Source of the DNA: Ravibacter sp964562455
GTDB taxonomy: Bacteria; Bacteroidota; Bacteroidia; Cytophagales; Spirosomataceae
DNA: 64,000 bases
Reading direction: 5' to 3'
Assembly (NCBI GenBank): GCA_964562455.1
Contig: CAZLTN010000007.1
Span: 1-64,000 of the forward strand
Below the pieces are notes generated by a model. It saw nothing but the letters and a program-made list of their open reading frames with translations, searched no databases and was not told where the DNA came from. Each line of letters opens with the position of its first letter. Positions within the stretch are counted from its first letter, which is position 1. The translations under genes and the position numbers were made by a program. Positions 40,539 through 50,573 of this stretch are shown piece by piece.

Positions 40539-40567
40539 TGTGGCCCCATTATATTTAAGTGAGCATT

Positions 40568-42052
40568 TTAGTAGCCGGGATTTTGATCCCTGACAGGATC
40601 CAATGCCAGGTTAAAGTTGAATTCATTAATGGGTATGGGCCACAAATAGTTTATTTCCGGCACCTGCTTTCCCTTGTATTTCAGCGTTATCTCCGCTGCC
40701 TTTCCCATACGTTTCAGATCAAGCCACCTTTTCCCTTCCAATTCAAATTCATAGCCGCGCTCCCTGAGGATGAGATCTAAAAATGACGATAAATTATAGT
40801 TCTCAAGCTTGAAATCTGCCGGGGAGGCTGTTTTGGGATCGTATCCGTAGGCCCTTCTGTGCACCTGATTAAGCGCATCAAGACCTTCCGCGGTCGGCCG
40901 CCCGCCGGCTTGAGCGTTCGCTTCTGCAAAAATCAGCAGAACGTCGGCGTACCGGTACCAGGTTATAGGTGAGGCGGCCCTGTCCAATCCCAGGGAATTA
41001 GGATCGATAAATTTTTTGGAAAGGAGTGCGTTAGGCCCAACCCCGATATCCCATGGAAACCACTGCCCTTTTCTCAGGTCAAGGTTATCCCATTCGGTAT
41101 AGGCAAGACAATTGGAAAGACTGTGAACTCCGTAAACACCTCCCCGTCCCTGAAAACCGGTGGCAGGGTGCGCCATCAATCCCGGCCAGACATTCCCTTG
41201 TCCCGGCAAATGAGAGAACCGGGAATAAAATATTTCTTCGGAAGTTGTGACAATATCTGCACCAAATAGTTTTTGAAAATCGTCGGTTTCTTTGACAGGA
41301 ACCAATGAATACTTGCCGGAGTCAATTATTTCTTTGGCCAATTGACTTGATTCGCTATTCATCCCAAGGTGAAGGTACACATCAGCAAGCAGTGTTTTGG
41401 CTGCCCATAAAGAGGGGGTGCCAATCAGCCTTGGCTTATCGGGAAGCGACGCCACTGCTGTCAACAGGTCTTTAATGATGAAATCGTAAACCTCTTTTTT
41501 CGGGCTTCTCGACACATTGATCGTAAGAATATTTTCCTCCGTACGAAGTGGGACGCCACCCCAGTTTCGCACCAGCTGAAAATAGACGAAGGCCCTGAGA
41601 AATTTTGCCTCTCCTATCAGCCTGTCTTTCTGCTCCTGGCTTAATGTTTCTGATTTCGGAAGGCTTCCGATCACGATATTGGTGTTTCTTATCGACAGAT
41701 AGGAGCTTGTCCATCTCTCAGAAACCCTGGTTTTCCAGGTATCGTTTAAGCCGGCATAGTCGTTCATCGCCGCCCAGCTGCCTCTCCCGAATGTAAATTC
41801 GCTCAAAACACTGTTGACGCCTATCTCACCGTCTTGCAGATAAAGCCCAATAGGGCGATAGATAGCGTTTACCGCTGTTTCCGCTTCGTTCAGTGTATTA
41901 TAGAAGGTTTCAACGGCAATGCTTTTAGGTTTTTCTTCCAAAATCCCTTCGCAGGCGTTCAGTACTACGGCAAGTGAAAAATACATCAGGATCCTGCCTG
42001 CTCTGAAAAGCTGAATGAGTCCTGGGGAGTTTATTATTCTAAATTTTTCCAT
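40568..42052 (-). CDS. SusD/RagB-family glycan-binding lipoprotein (first module)
   Basis: The 494-residue product has a lipoprotein signal (SLAVVLNAC, cysteine about 34) and the SusD architecture: an N-terminal TPR-rich helical part (EKPKSIAVETFYNTLNEAET onward) and the C-terminal RagB/SusD block with RYADVLLIFAEANAQAGG and FLDLILRERGYEFELEGKRW followed by LDLKRMG. SusD forms the lid of the SusC barrel on the cell surface and captures oligosaccharides. It lies 27 bases after its susC and is part of the sigma-FecR-SusC-SusD set at 40.5-47.4 kb. The ligand is unknown; the sulfatase-rich surroundings favour a sulfated glycan. Confidence 0.95.
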   Translation of the reverse strand: MEKFRIINSPGLIQLFRAGRILMYFSLAVVLNACEGILEEKPKSIAVETFYNTLNEAETAVNAIYRPIGLYLQDGEIGVNSVLSEFTFGRGSWAAMNDYAGLNDTWKTRVSERWTSSYLSIRNTNIVIGSLPKSETLSQEQKDRLIGEAKFLRAFVYFQLVRNWGGVPLRTEENILTINVSRSPKKEVYDFIIKDLLTAVASLPDKPRLIGTPSLWAAKTLLADVYLHLGMNSESSQLAKEIIDSGKYSLVPVKETDDFQKLFGADIVTTSEEIFYSRFSHLPGQGNVWPGLMAHPATGFQGRGGVYGVHSLSNCLAYTEWDNLDLRKGQWFPWDIGVGPNALLSKKFIDPNSLGLDRAASPITWYRYADVLLIFAEANAQAGGRPTAEGLDALNQVHRRAYGYDPKTASPADFKLENYNLSSFLDLILRERGYEFELEGKRWLDLKRMGKAAEITLKYKGKQVPEINYLWPIPINEFNFNLALDPVRDQNPGY

Positions 42053-42079
42053 TTCTGAAACTGGATTAATTGCCCGAAA

Positions 42080-45000
42080 CTAAAAGCGGAATTGAAGTCC
42101 AACAGTTATATTTTTTGCAGTCGGATAGGTAAAATGATCTATTCCAAGATCAATCGCGCTGCTTCTTGAATTTACTTCAGGATCCCACCATGAATATTTG
42201 GTAAGCGTCAGGAGGTTCTGAGCGTTTACAAATAATCTTAAAGATTTGATCGCATTCTTATTAAATCGCAGATTATAGGCCAGCTCAATGTTTTTGAGGC
42301 GCAGGTAGCTTCCGTCCTCGACAAACCGGTTTGATGACCTCACATTGGTACTTAACTTCGGGATCGGGTACTTTGCATTGCGGTTTTCCGGTGTCCAATG
42401 GTTGAGATATACATCCCGGGGCATATTCAGGCCGATGCCAAAATCAAGCGTATTGTTAATAGAGCTGACATTGTATATGTCATTACCCTGCGAACCCTGA
42501 ATAAAGAAGGTGAAATCAAAATTCTTGTAGTTCATGACCGACTGGATACCGTAGATAAAATTGGGGTTGGGGTCGCCGATAAACGTCTTGTCATCAAGTG
42601 TAATCCGGCTGTCGCCGTTCAAATCCCGGAAAACGATCTGGCCTTTTTCATCATAGCCATCCTCGAGATAGCCCCAGAAGCTTCCTACGGGGTGTCCTTC
42701 CCGTAAAATATTCAGATAGTCCTGAACTAAATTTACGTCTATGCTGGCGCGGAGAATATCCTGGCTGTTGTAAAGCTTCAGGACTTTGTTCCGGTTGATT
42801 GAAGCATTAAAATTGATCCGCCATTCAAATTCCTTTGCTATCGGTATCGCTTCCACACCCAGTTCAAAGCCTTTGTTCTGCATAGCACCTATGTTCTGGA
42901 TAGTGGTCGTATAGCCCATCGAAAGGGGCAGCCCTACCGTATTCAAAAGATCACGGGTATGTTTAATGTAGTAGTCGGCGGTAATATTCAGCCGTCCGTT
43001 AAACATTCCCAAATCCAGGCCCATATCCCTGGTTTCGGTCGTTTCCCAACGCAGGTTATTAGGCAGCCTCGTGCCCGGGGCATACGTAATATAGGTTCCC
43101 TCCCCGAAAGACTTCAACCCGGCGGTGAGCGTAGTCAGCGTCGTATAGGCGCCTATGGCCTGGTTTCCCGAAACACCCCACGACGCCCTTATTTTCATGT
43201 TGGAGATAGACGGGACATTGAAAAAATCTTCATTGGAAATCCTCCAGGCCAATGCCCCGGAAGGGAAGTATCCCCATTTGTCCCCCTTGCTATACTGCGA
43301 GGCGCCGTCGCCCCTGAAGGTAAAAGTAGCCAGGTATTTATCGCTCAGGATATAATTGATCCTGGCTAGTCCCGACACCAGCGTGGATTTTGAATACGAA
43401 GAGGTGGGAATCCCCGGGATATCTGCCGCTGCCAGGTCATAGCTTTCGGTTACATCGCTTATGAAGCCCTGGCCGCTTCCGCTTACCGAAGTATTCAGAA
43501 AATCCTGATAGGTAAATCCGGCTAACACTGAAAACTTGTGCTTGTCAATGATTTTATCGTATGAAATGGTATTTTCATTCAGGAGGCTCCTGTACCGGCT
43601 GGCACCCATTGACGCTGAGCTCACCGTATTTAAAATGTTATTAGTGGTATAGCTAGTGCTTTGAGCATCATGATTAGCCAATCCTCCCAAAACCTTAATT
43701 GTGATCTCCGGGATCGGATTGTAAATCAGGGATGCATTGACCATCGCACGGTTTTCTTTCCTGTTCGACGTCGATTCATTCAAAGAGTTGATCGGGTTGG
43801 TAATAGAGTTGGACATGAAGGGATACAGTGTTTTCAGGTCCACATACGATCCGTCGGCCATCGGTGTCGATGTTGGAGGAGCGGAAAGGGTACCGCCGAT
43901 AATCCCTCCCCCGCGGTTGCCCCCGCTGGGATCTTTCCTATCGGTATTGATATAGCTCAGGATACTGGAAACATCAACTTTTAGCTTGTTACCCAGTTTC
44001 TGCGTGAGATTCATCACCAGCGAGTACCTGTCGTAGAAGCTTCTTTTTACGATACCGTCCTGCTCGATCAGACTGCCCCCTATTGAATATTGCGTTTCGT
44101 CAGTGCCTCCATTTATATTCAATGCGGCTTTCTTGAATGCTGCAGGTCTGAAAAGCTCGTCCTGCCAATCAAATCCATCGCCGAATGAGTTTATTTGCTG
44201 CTCTGTAAAGTAGGGCGTCAGGCCGCCGTTTTCCCTTGTCCTGTTGACGAGGGTAGCATACTCGCGGGCATTCATAAGATCCATTTTTTTTCGTAGGGTC
44301 TGGACCCCGTAGCTGGTCTCGAAATCAATCTGAGTCTTCTTCTTTGCCCCCTTTTTGGTTGTCACGATAACTACGCCATTAGCTCCTCTGGAGCCGTAAA
44401 TAGCCGTTGCGGACGCGTCTTTGAGTATTTCCATGCTTTCGATATCTGAACTGTTCAGGGAAAGCAGCATGGATTGATTGGTTGGAAAGCCATCAATAAC
44501 GTATAGTGGTTCATTTCCTCCCTGGATCGAATTGGTTCCTCTGATCTGGATACTCATCTGTGCACCCGGGGCACCTGTGTTCTGCGAGATATTGACCCCT
44601 GCCACGCGGCCGGTTAATGCCTGAAGCACATTGGCGGCTGGAATGGAATTGATCTCATCTCTCGTTACGGATGCTACAGATCCTGTCAGGTCACTTTTCT
44701 TTACTGTTCCGTATCCTACAACTACGACTTCTTCCAGGCTTTTCTCATCCACAACTAACGCTACTTCGAGCCTTGTTCTTCCCGAAACGACCACTTCCTG
44801 GCTAACGTATCCCACATAAGAAAACACAAGGACAGCCTTTTCATCAGGCACATCGAGGCTGAAACTACCGTCGGCATTGGAGGCCGTACCGGTTTGGGTT
44901 CCTTTTACCATGATGCTGACGCCGGGCAGTGGCTCACCTTTCTCGTCTGAAACCCGGCCTGTTATAGTGATCTCTGTGCTAATCAATTCCCCGGCTTTTC

Positions 45001-45409
45001 CGGGTGTGATGCCGGGAGTGAGCGAATTGATCATCTCTTCATCTTTCCAGTCGGTCCTGCTGATGATCACCAGGTTTTCAGCGGCCCTGTATTTAAGATT
45101 TAAAGGAGTGAGCACCTCGTCCAGCACTTTATAAAGCGCCTGGTTCTTAGCCGTTATACTTACCTTCCGGTCAGCCCGGATCAGGGAGCGGCTGAATACG
45201 AACCGGATGTTGGTGCGTTGCTCTATTTCTCGGAAAACGCTTTCTACCTCCTGGTTCCTGATATTCAGGCTCACTTTCTTGTCCAGCGCCGGTTGTGCAT
45301 ATCCTTCTATCGCATGCACGTTTCCCAGTGCAGAGACAAGTAAGACGATTTGAATGAAAGACAAACGCATAAACCTTATCAATGATTGATAATAGATTCT
45401 TTTTTGCAT
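42080..45409 (-). CDS. SusC/RagA-family TonB-dependent receptor with STN signalling domain (first module)
   Basis: I start at 45409 (1109 residues), which places the signal peptide (IVLLVSALGNVHA) properly. Next come an STN domain (about 43-115, VSLNIRNQEVESVFREIEQR), a CarboxypepD_reg-like domain (about 147-225, ITGRVSDEKGEPLPGVSIM), the plug with DIESMEILKDASATAIYGSR followed by GANGVVIVTTKKG, and a barrel ending in QFRF. The terminal phenylalanine is the usual barrel-assembly signal. The STN domain lets the loaded receptor signal through FecR to the ECF sigma factor, whose genes lie directly upstream. It imports oligosaccharides with the SusD protein encoded 27 bases downstream. Its leader is unusually structured. 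Confidence 0.96.
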   Translation of the reverse strand: MQKRIYYQSLIRFMRLSFIQIVLLVSALGNVHAIEGYAQPALDKKVSLNIRNQEVESVFREIEQRTNIRFVFSRSLIRADRKVSITAKNQALYKVLDEVLTPLNLKYRAAENLVIISRTDWKDEEMINSLTPGITPGKAGELISTEITITGRVSDEKGEPLPGVSIMVKGTQTGTASNADGSFSLDVPDEKAVLVFSYVGYVSQEVVVSGRTRLEVALVVDEKSLEEVVVVGYGTVKKSDLTGSVASVTRDEINSIPAANVLQALTGRVAGVNISQNTGAPGAQMSIQIRGTNSIQGGNEPLYVIDGFPTNQSMLLSLNSSDIESMEILKDASATAIYGSRGANGVVIVTTKKGAKKKTQIDFETSYGVQTLRKKMDLMNAREYATLVNRTRENGGLTPYFTEQQINSFGDGFDWQDELFRPAAFKKAALNINGGTDETQYSIGGSLIEQDGIVKRSFYDRYSLVMNLTQKLGNKLKVDVSSILSYINTDRKDPSGGNRGGGIIGGTLSAPPTSTPMADGSYVDLKTLYPFMSNSITNPINSLNESTSNRKENRAMVNASLIYNPIPEITIKVLGGLANHDAQSTSYTTNNILNTVSSASMGASRYRSLLNENTISYDKIIDKHKFSVLAGFTYQDFLNTSVSGSGQGFISDVTESYDLAAADIPGIPTSSYSKSTLVSGLARINYILSDKYLATFTFRGDGASQYSKGDKWGYFPSGALAWRISNEDFFNVPSISNMKIRASWGVSGNQAIGAYTTLTTLTAGLKSFGEGTYITYAPGTRLPNNLRWETTETRDMGLDLGMFNGRLNITADYYIKHTRDLLNTVGLPLSMGYTTTIQNIGAMQNKGFELGVEAIPIAKEFEWRINFNASINRNKVLKLYNSQDILRASIDVNLVQDYLNILREGHPVGSFWGYLEDGYDEKGQIVFRDLNGDSRITLDDKTFIGDPNPNFIYGIQSVMNYKNFDFTFFIQGSQGNDIYNVSSINNTLDFGIGLNMPRDVYLNHWTPENRNAKYPIPKLSTNVRSSNRFVEDGSYLRLKNIELAYNLRFNKNAIKSLRLFVNAQNLLTLTKYSWWDPEVNSRSSAIDLGIDHFTYPTAKNITVGLQFRF

Positions 45410-45439
45410 AAATTTGAGTAGTATTTGAATGAATACTGA

Positions 45440-45543
45440 AAAAACAGTACCCTGCATCCTTCCAAAACAGGAGGATGATGTTTGCGCCAGCAACATGAAG
45501 CAGGGTTTCAGAAACCGGTGGTGTCGGAAGCACTGCCGGTTTC
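45440..45543 (-). promoter_or_regulatory. Structured FecR-susC intercistronic leader (first module)
   Basis: Three structures follow each other on the minus strand: GAAACCGG/CCGGTTTC (45511-45543), a nested pair with outer stem ACCCTGC/GCAGGGT (45449-45506) around an inner CATCC-type stem (45455-45477), and a run of six T soon after it. The last part has the form of an intrinsic terminator or attenuator 31 bases before the susC start. Confidence 0.5.
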
Positions 45544-45609
45544 AGTTAATAAGGGGGTCAGGAAAGAGGTTCTGTCATATGTAGTCTGTTTTAAGAGTTA
45601 GCAATGGAT

Positions 45610-46719
45610 TTATTCGTTACAGCTTTTTCCGTAGATCATGACCTGACCGTCCAGAATTTCGTATTTAGCCTCTATGGCTTCGCATATTATTTCGAGCTTT
45701 TCCTTCAGGGACTGATCGGTCAGAACGGCCGTAAGGGGGCAGCCCGATAACAGCTCTTCGTCGAAAACAATGTCTATCTGGTAGGCTTCTTTCAGCTCTT
45801 TCAATACCTGGCTTACCGGTGTGTTGAAGTAGCTGGCCCTGATGGTACCCGACTTTCCGGGTATGACTTCGGGAGCATCTGAAAGTGTCTTCACTAAACG
45901 GCTGTCGCGTATCTCCAGCGTTACTTTCTGATTGGAGGTAACGAGCAGCCCGTGCGATTCTCCATTTGTACCTGCATTCCGGAAATCTTCCTTTTTGAAT
46001 ACCGAAACCTTCCCTTCTTTGACCTCTACGACCTCTTCTGCTTTACTTTTGATCGCCTTGATAATAAAGCTGGTTCCCAACACACGTGTAATGAGGTTTT
46101 CGGAATAGACCAGGAACGGCCGCTTCACATCCCTGCTTACCTTGAAAAACGCTTCCCCTGTCAGGTATACTTCCCGCGTGGCTTCTCCAAAAGCTTCCGG
46201 AGTCCTCAGCTCGGAATCCGGCCCCAGTTCTACCGTTGTCCCGTCTTCAAGAAGTATTGTCTCGTTCTCCATCGTCGTGTTTTGCCTGACGATCATTTTC
46301 GCCTGACTGTTTTCCGTAACTCCCTGTACGTTTCCGGATGGGGTATCCTTCAAAAACTGCCAGCCAAGCAAGGCCGCCACCATTACTACCGATGCCGCAG
46401 CCAGCCATCTCACAAATGGCCGGACCGTTGACGGATACCGGGGGGCGGTGCGTGCAGCCTCTTGCTGTCCCTGCCTGATCTTCATGACCATTGCCGAGAT
46501 TTCCTCCTCGATTTCCTCGTCACTTATATGCGCTTCAAACCGTGCATATACGCTTCCTAACAGGAGGCGCGCCCTTTGTATGTCGTCGGCCTGGTCCGGG
46601 TTTGCGGCTTTATAATTTGCCCATATCCCGTCTTTTTCCGCTGTAGGGTACCTTACCCAATTCTGGAAATCTGCGTCCAGGACAAAATCTTCTACAACGT
46701 ACGCTTTGTATTTATCCAT
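45610..46719 (-). CDS. FecR-family anti-sigma factor (first module)
   Basis: The 369-residue product has a cytoplasmic N-terminal region (about 1-100) that should bind the sigma factor, one membrane helix (about 104-122, RWLAAASVVMVAALLGWQF), a FecR domain (about 140-255, ILLEDGTTVELGPDSELRTP and REVYLTGEAFFKVSRD) and a C-terminal DUF4974 domain (about 300-366). The last touches the STN domain of the receptor. It holds the ECF sigma factor inactive, or activates it, until the cognate SusC is loaded. It lies 82 bases after the sigma gene and 200 before susC. The assignment is very clear from order and domains. Confidence 0.95.
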   Translation of the reverse strand: MDKYKAYVVEDFVLDADFQNWVRYPTAEKDGIWANYKAANPDQADDIQRARLLLGSVYARFEAHISDEEIEEEISAMVMKIRQGQQEAARTAPRYPSTVRPFVRWLAAASVVMVAALLGWQFLKDTPSGNVQGVTENSQAKMIVRQNTTMENETILLEDGTTVELGPDSELRTPEAFGEATREVYLTGEAFFKVSRDVKRPFLVYSENLITRVLGTSFIIKAIKSKAEEVVEVKEGKVSVFKKEDFRNAGTNGESHGLLVTSNQKVTLEIRDSRLVKTLSDAPEVIPGKSGTIRASYFNTPVSQVLKELKEAYQIDIVFDEELLSGCPLTAVLTDQSLKEKLEIICEAIEAKYEILDGQVMIYGKSCNE

Positions 46720-46801
46720 GTAAATATTGCTTCCTATTAAGAGATAGGCAGAGGCCGGTCCGGAATAATCAAAAAAAATCAGATTTTTTGTAAAAAAGAT
46801 T

Positions 46802-47362
46802 TCACATCCTCTCCCTCAATTCCCGGATAGTCCTGTAGATGAGATTGGCTACCGCCTGCCGGGAAATGGACATTACCTCCGCTATTGCTTCATTGCTGAG
46901 GTTTTCGAAGAATTTAAGATAGACGACTTCCTGCTGGCGCTTGGACAATAATTCGAGCTGGCGGGTCAGTTGCTGCCACCTGGCCTCATCGGTTTCGAGT
47001 ACGATAAGCTTCTCCTCGATGCTTTCATCTACTGCTATATCCGATTCCCAGTCAGGCTCCGTTTCATCTTGTATCCGGTTCCTGCGGGAGCCTTCCCTGT
47101 GAATTTTTCTACGTAGTGATTTGAGCAGGTAAAACTTGATAAAACCAGTATCTCCAAGAGACTCTCTTTTAGCCCAGAGCTCAAGGAAAAGGTCTTGTAT
47201 ACAGTCTTTAATAAACTCCCGGTCGCGGCTGAATTTTACGCCATAGCTGAACAAACTGCGGTAATGAAGACGGGTTATTTCCGCGAAGGCCTCCTCGCTG
47301 CCTTTTCGAAACGCATCCCACAATTCGTGGTCTTCTCCTGCAACTTCGTTGGCTAAAGACAT
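46802..47362 (-). CDS. ECF sigma factor (first glycan-sensing module)
   Basis: I start at the ATG at 47362 (186 residues) instead of a TTG 13 codons upstream. Region 2 of sigma-70 is seen in EAFAEITRLHYRSLFSYGVK and CIQDLFLELWAKRE, and region 4 in LSKRQQEVVYLKFFENLSNE followed by AIAEVMSISRQAVANLIYRT, a helix-turn-helix for the -35 region. It belongs to the Bacteroidota ECF group that works with FecR and SusC. It heads the operon sigma-FecR-SusC-SusD-FAD oxidoreductase and is expected to raise expression of this and possibly neighbouring genes when the right glycan is present. Confidence 0.95.
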   Translation of the reverse strand: MSLANEVAGEDHELWDAFRKGSEEAFAEITRLHYRSLFSYGVKFSRDREFIKDCIQDLFLELWAKRESLGDTGFIKFYLLKSLRRKIHREGSRRNRIQDETEPDWESDIAVDESIEEKLIVLETDEARWQQLTRQLELLSKRQQEVVYLKFFENLSNEAIAEVMSISRQAVANLIYRTIRELRERM

Positions 47363-47505
47363 TTGTTCCTCAAGAAGGCCTCTGCTGATAAATAATCGCA
47401 ATTCTACGTTATTTTACAGCAAAACGCAATTGATTACAATAGAGGCCGCATGAAGGGACATTTCCCCACTCAGGTATGAGAGCCGCGCGGAGATGTAACC
47501 ATGAT

Positions 47506-48954
47506 TCACTTCCCTTCGCCGGCAAAAGGAAATATCGCCGAAGGCCTGTGAGCCTGGTCCATCAGCCTGACCAATTCGGCTGTTTTTTTCGGATTGGACT
47601 TTGCCAGGTCGACTGATTCCTGCGGATCTTTCGAAAGGTTATAAAGCTCAACCTTTGTTTTTTCCGGGTTATTGGCTTCGAGCCGCACGGCTTTCCAGGT
47701 GCCCTGACTGACGGCCTGACGGCCGCCCTTTTCGTGAAATTCCCAGTACAGGTAGGCGTGGACGGGTTGCTTTCCTCTTCCTAACAAGGTTGGTACCAGC
47801 GATATACCGTCTGTATGTGCCTGCTTTTTCATTCCTGCCAGCTCGGTGAAGGTGGGCAATATATCCCAAAAGGCGCCCGCGTGATGACTGACTCCGGGTT
47901 TTACAACCCCGGGCCAGTAGGCCAGCGCAGGCACGCGGATACCACCTTCGTACAGGTCGCGCTTAACGCCCCGGAAGCCGCCGCTGCTATTAAAGAAGAC
48001 AGGGTCAGCACCACCCTCCGTGTGAGGGCCGTTATCGCTGGTGAATATAATAAGCGTATTTTGATCAAGCCCCTTTTGACGTAATGCCGCCACGATTTGC
48101 CCTACGTACATGTCAAGACGCGCCACCATAGCGGCAAATGTTGCGTGCGGAAAAGCCTGTGAGGCGTAACCGCCTTTGGTTGCATCCGGACCGTAGTCAT
48201 CCCCGGTGAAAGGGGTTTCGGGGAATTTGCCCTTGTAATGCTGCAGGAGCGAATCGTCGGGAGCAACCAGCTCGGCATGAGGCAGGATATAGGGCAAAAA
48301 CATGAAAAAAGGCTTTTTCCCATCCTGCGAAGCTACAAATTCCAACGCCTTATCCTGGATCAGATCCGGCGCATAAACCTCCGTTTTTTGCAGGTTTTTG
48401 TTCGCATCCAGCATTACTTTCTTATCGTTGTCCCATAAATGAGCCGGGTAATAGCGGTGGGCAATCGTCTGGCAATTGTACCCGAAGAACCGATCAAAGC
48501 CCTGGCGAAGCGGATCTCCCTCCGAGCCGGGTGACCCCAGCCCCCATTTCCCGAATGCTCCGGTCGTATAGCCGCTTTCCCGGAGCAATTCAGCTATGGT
48601 AACCACGCTGTCGGCGATCGGCTGCTGGCCTTCGGGTTCGGCCTTCTTGTTACCTCGTATGTAAGTATGACCTGTATGTAAACCGGACATCAGCGAAGAC
48701 CTGGATGGAGCGCATACACTTGTGCCGGAGTAAAATCGTGTGAAACGCAACCCGTCGGAGGCCAGTTTGTCAAGGTTCGGTGTTTTTATTTTCTGCTGAC
48801 CGTTGAACCCTACATCCCCGTAGCCCAGATCATCAGCCAGGATAAAAATAATGTTTGGCCGTTGGGCCAGAGAAGCGCGACCCACCTGCGCCATAGACAT
48901 ACCTGCTGCCAGGCAGAATAGAAATAAAAGGATAATCTTTTTTTGCATATTCAC
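47506..48954 (-). CDS. Arylsulfatase-type sulfatase
   Basis: The 482-residue product has a signal peptide (LLFLFCLAAGMSMAQ) and a complete type I sulfatase domain: NIIFILADDLGYGDVGFNG with the metal-binding aspartates, C81-A-P-S-R in GTSVCAPSRSSL, GKWGLGSPGSEG and LIIFTSDNGPHTEGG. The HTGHTYIRGN block after the active site is typical of the arylsulfatase A-like group, many of which attack galactose or N-acetylgalactosamine sulfates; the exact substrate is not readable. It lies upstream of the first sigma gene (143 bases) in the same direction. The start MNMQKK has a second ATG two codons later. Confidence 0.93.
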   Translation of the reverse strand: MNMQKKIILLFLFCLAAGMSMAQVGRASLAQRPNIIFILADDLGYGDVGFNGQQKIKTPNLDKLASDGLRFTRFYSGTSVCAPSRSSLMSGLHTGHTYIRGNKKAEPEGQQPIADSVVTIAELLRESGYTTGAFGKWGLGSPGSEGDPLRQGFDRFFGYNCQTIAHRYYPAHLWDNDKKVMLDANKNLQKTEVYAPDLIQDKALEFVASQDGKKPFFMFLPYILPHAELVAPDDSLLQHYKGKFPETPFTGDDYGPDATKGGYASQAFPHATFAAMVARLDMYVGQIVAALRQKGLDQNTLIIFTSDNGPHTEGGADPVFFNSSGGFRGVKRDLYEGGIRVPALAYWPGVVKPGVSHHAGAFWDILPTFTELAGMKKQAHTDGISLVPTLLGRGKQPVHAYLYWEFHEKGGRQAVSQGTWKAVRLEANNPEKTKVELYNLSKDPQESVDLAKSNPKKTAELVRLMDQAHRPSAIFPFAGEGK

Positions 48955-49107
48955 TCAATTAATAGTTTTTCGTTTTGGCCGGCTTCACATAGCTGGCTCG
49001 GCGCCTGTCATTTCGAGACCTGTCGGGACCAATCCGAAACCAAAACCAATTTATGCATAAAAATCACTAACCCGTTATTGCAGGACAATTAAAACAAAAG
49101 CGTTATT

Positions 49108-50565
49108 TTATTTTGCCACTGTGAACCAGCGGTCAAATTCCGACTCCCAGAATTTGAGATATTCAGTATCACTGATATCTGCCGGCAGCCCTCTCGATTT
49201 CATTTTAGTTTCGTAGGATTTTTTCATTTTTTCGCGGGCGAAAGATATCTCTTCTGCCGCTTCGGGGTGAGGACCTTTATCTGCTTCGGCGACCCATTTC
49301 TCCAGGGCTTCCCTGAGCTCCCCGAACTGCTTGCGGTAGGCCGGGTGTTCCGCGAGATTTTCCAGTTCAAAGGGATCTTTTCGCAAATCATACAGTTCGA
49401 ATTCCGGCCTGCTGTCGGACATAAAGCGGGCTTGCTGTGCATTTAGCTGTCCACGCTGATGCATTACCTGCATCAGCGTCAGGATGGGGTAATCGGTCTT
49501 TTTGTAGGCATTAAACTGTGTATAGGGGCGATCGGGGTGGTAGTTCCGGATCAGTTTCATATCCCTGGTACGTACCATACGGATCCTGTCGAGTGTTTCA
49601 TCGCAGCGATCGCGGGCAGCATATACGTAGCGGTTAGGAACCGCGTCTTTTCCAAGAAAGTCGCGCCCCTGCATGAAAGACGGAACCGGTGCGCCTGCCA
49701 GTTTTAGAGTAGCAGCAGCAATATCGATGTTGCTTATAAGCTGGTCGCTCACTTTGGGCGAGGGCCCGGTCCCGTGGCCCGATACGATAAGCGGGGCATT
49801 TACGCCGCCTTCATAAAGGAATTGTTTTCCGCGGACGTGAGGGTGCCCGTGATCGCCGAAGAAGAAAACAACCGTATTTTTTTCCAGGCCGTCCTTTTTT
49901 AGCTGATCCAGGATGGAACCGATTTCCTTATCCAGCAACTGCATGGTTTCGAGATACATGGCCCAGTCTTTGCGCGCCATCGGGTGATCCGGGTAATAGG
50001 GAGGAAGTTTGATTTTATCGGGATCGACAGGGCGCGAAGGATCTCTTGCAAAAGGACGGTGCGTGAATTTCAGGTGTACCTGGGCAAAGAAAGGCTGTCC
50101 TTTCTTCCGTCCGGACCAGTGGAAGCCATCGTACATCCTGGCAGGATCGTGCACAAAGTTGTAGCCGGTATAATAGGGGCCTTTCATGTCGACCCCTCCG
50201 GTATTGGTTACGTAGTAGCCCTGTGCCTTCATCAGTTCGGGCAGGGGAATAATATCTGCCGGCAGTGTCGTCTTTGTATTCGGAAACTGGTTGTGACAGT
50301 TGATGCTGATGGCATGCATTCCTGTTATAAAAGCCGACCTGCTGGGAGAACAGACAGCTCCTGCCGTGATCATGTTTTTATAGGCTATCCCGCCGGCAGC
50401 AAGCCGATCAAGATTCGGGGTATGAACCAGGGGATTTCCGTAGCAGCCGATATCGGTACTTATATCATTGGCCACAATCCATAAAATATTAGGGCGGCTA
50501 TCTTTACAATAAGCGGAGCTGAAGCACAAAAGCAGGATCCACAGTAATATTGCATACTTTTTCAT
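49108..50565 (-). CDS. Sulfatase, heparan-N-sulfatase-like
   Basis: The 485-residue product has a signal peptide (YAILLWILLLCFSSAYC) and a sulfatase core: NILWIVANDISTDIGCYGNP, C72-S-P-S-R in ITAGAVCSPSRSAF, HLKFTHRPFARDPSRP and VFFFGDHGHPHVRGKQ. Of the neighbours, it is most like the sulfatase at 29684 in the first 80 residues, and both resemble sulfamidase (N-sulfoglucosamine sulfohydrolase) more than the GKWHLG group. It may thus remove N- or O-sulfate from an amino sugar, but relatives have varied specificity. It follows the next sulfatase by only 8 bases, so the two are one transcription unit. Confidence 0.92.
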   Translation of the reverse strand: MKKYAILLWILLLCFSSAYCKDSRPNILWIVANDISTDIGCYGNPLVHTPNLDRLAAGGIAYKNMITAGAVCSPSRSAFITGMHAISINCHNQFPNTKTTLPADIIPLPELMKAQGYYVTNTGGVDMKGPYYTGYNFVHDPARMYDGFHWSGRKKGQPFFAQVHLKFTHRPFARDPSRPVDPDKIKLPPYYPDHPMARKDWAMYLETMQLLDKEIGSILDQLKKDGLEKNTVVFFFGDHGHPHVRGKQFLYEGGVNAPLIVSGHGTGPSPKVSDQLISNIDIAAATLKLAGAPVPSFMQGRDFLGKDAVPNRYVYAARDRCDETLDRIRMVRTRDMKLIRNYHPDRPYTQFNAYKKTDYPILTLMQVMHQRGQLNAQQARFMSDSRPEFELYDLRKDPFELENLAEHPAYRKQFGELREALEKWVAEADKGPHPEAAEEISFAREKMKKSYETKMKSRGLPADISDTEYLKFWESEFDRWFTVAK

Positions 50566-50573
50566 TGTACCGG

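Noticed and set aside
47363..47401. TTG start for the first ECF sigma factor
   Set aside because: The ATG at 47362 gives the normal length and begins just before region 2; the TTG adds residues of no recognizable use.
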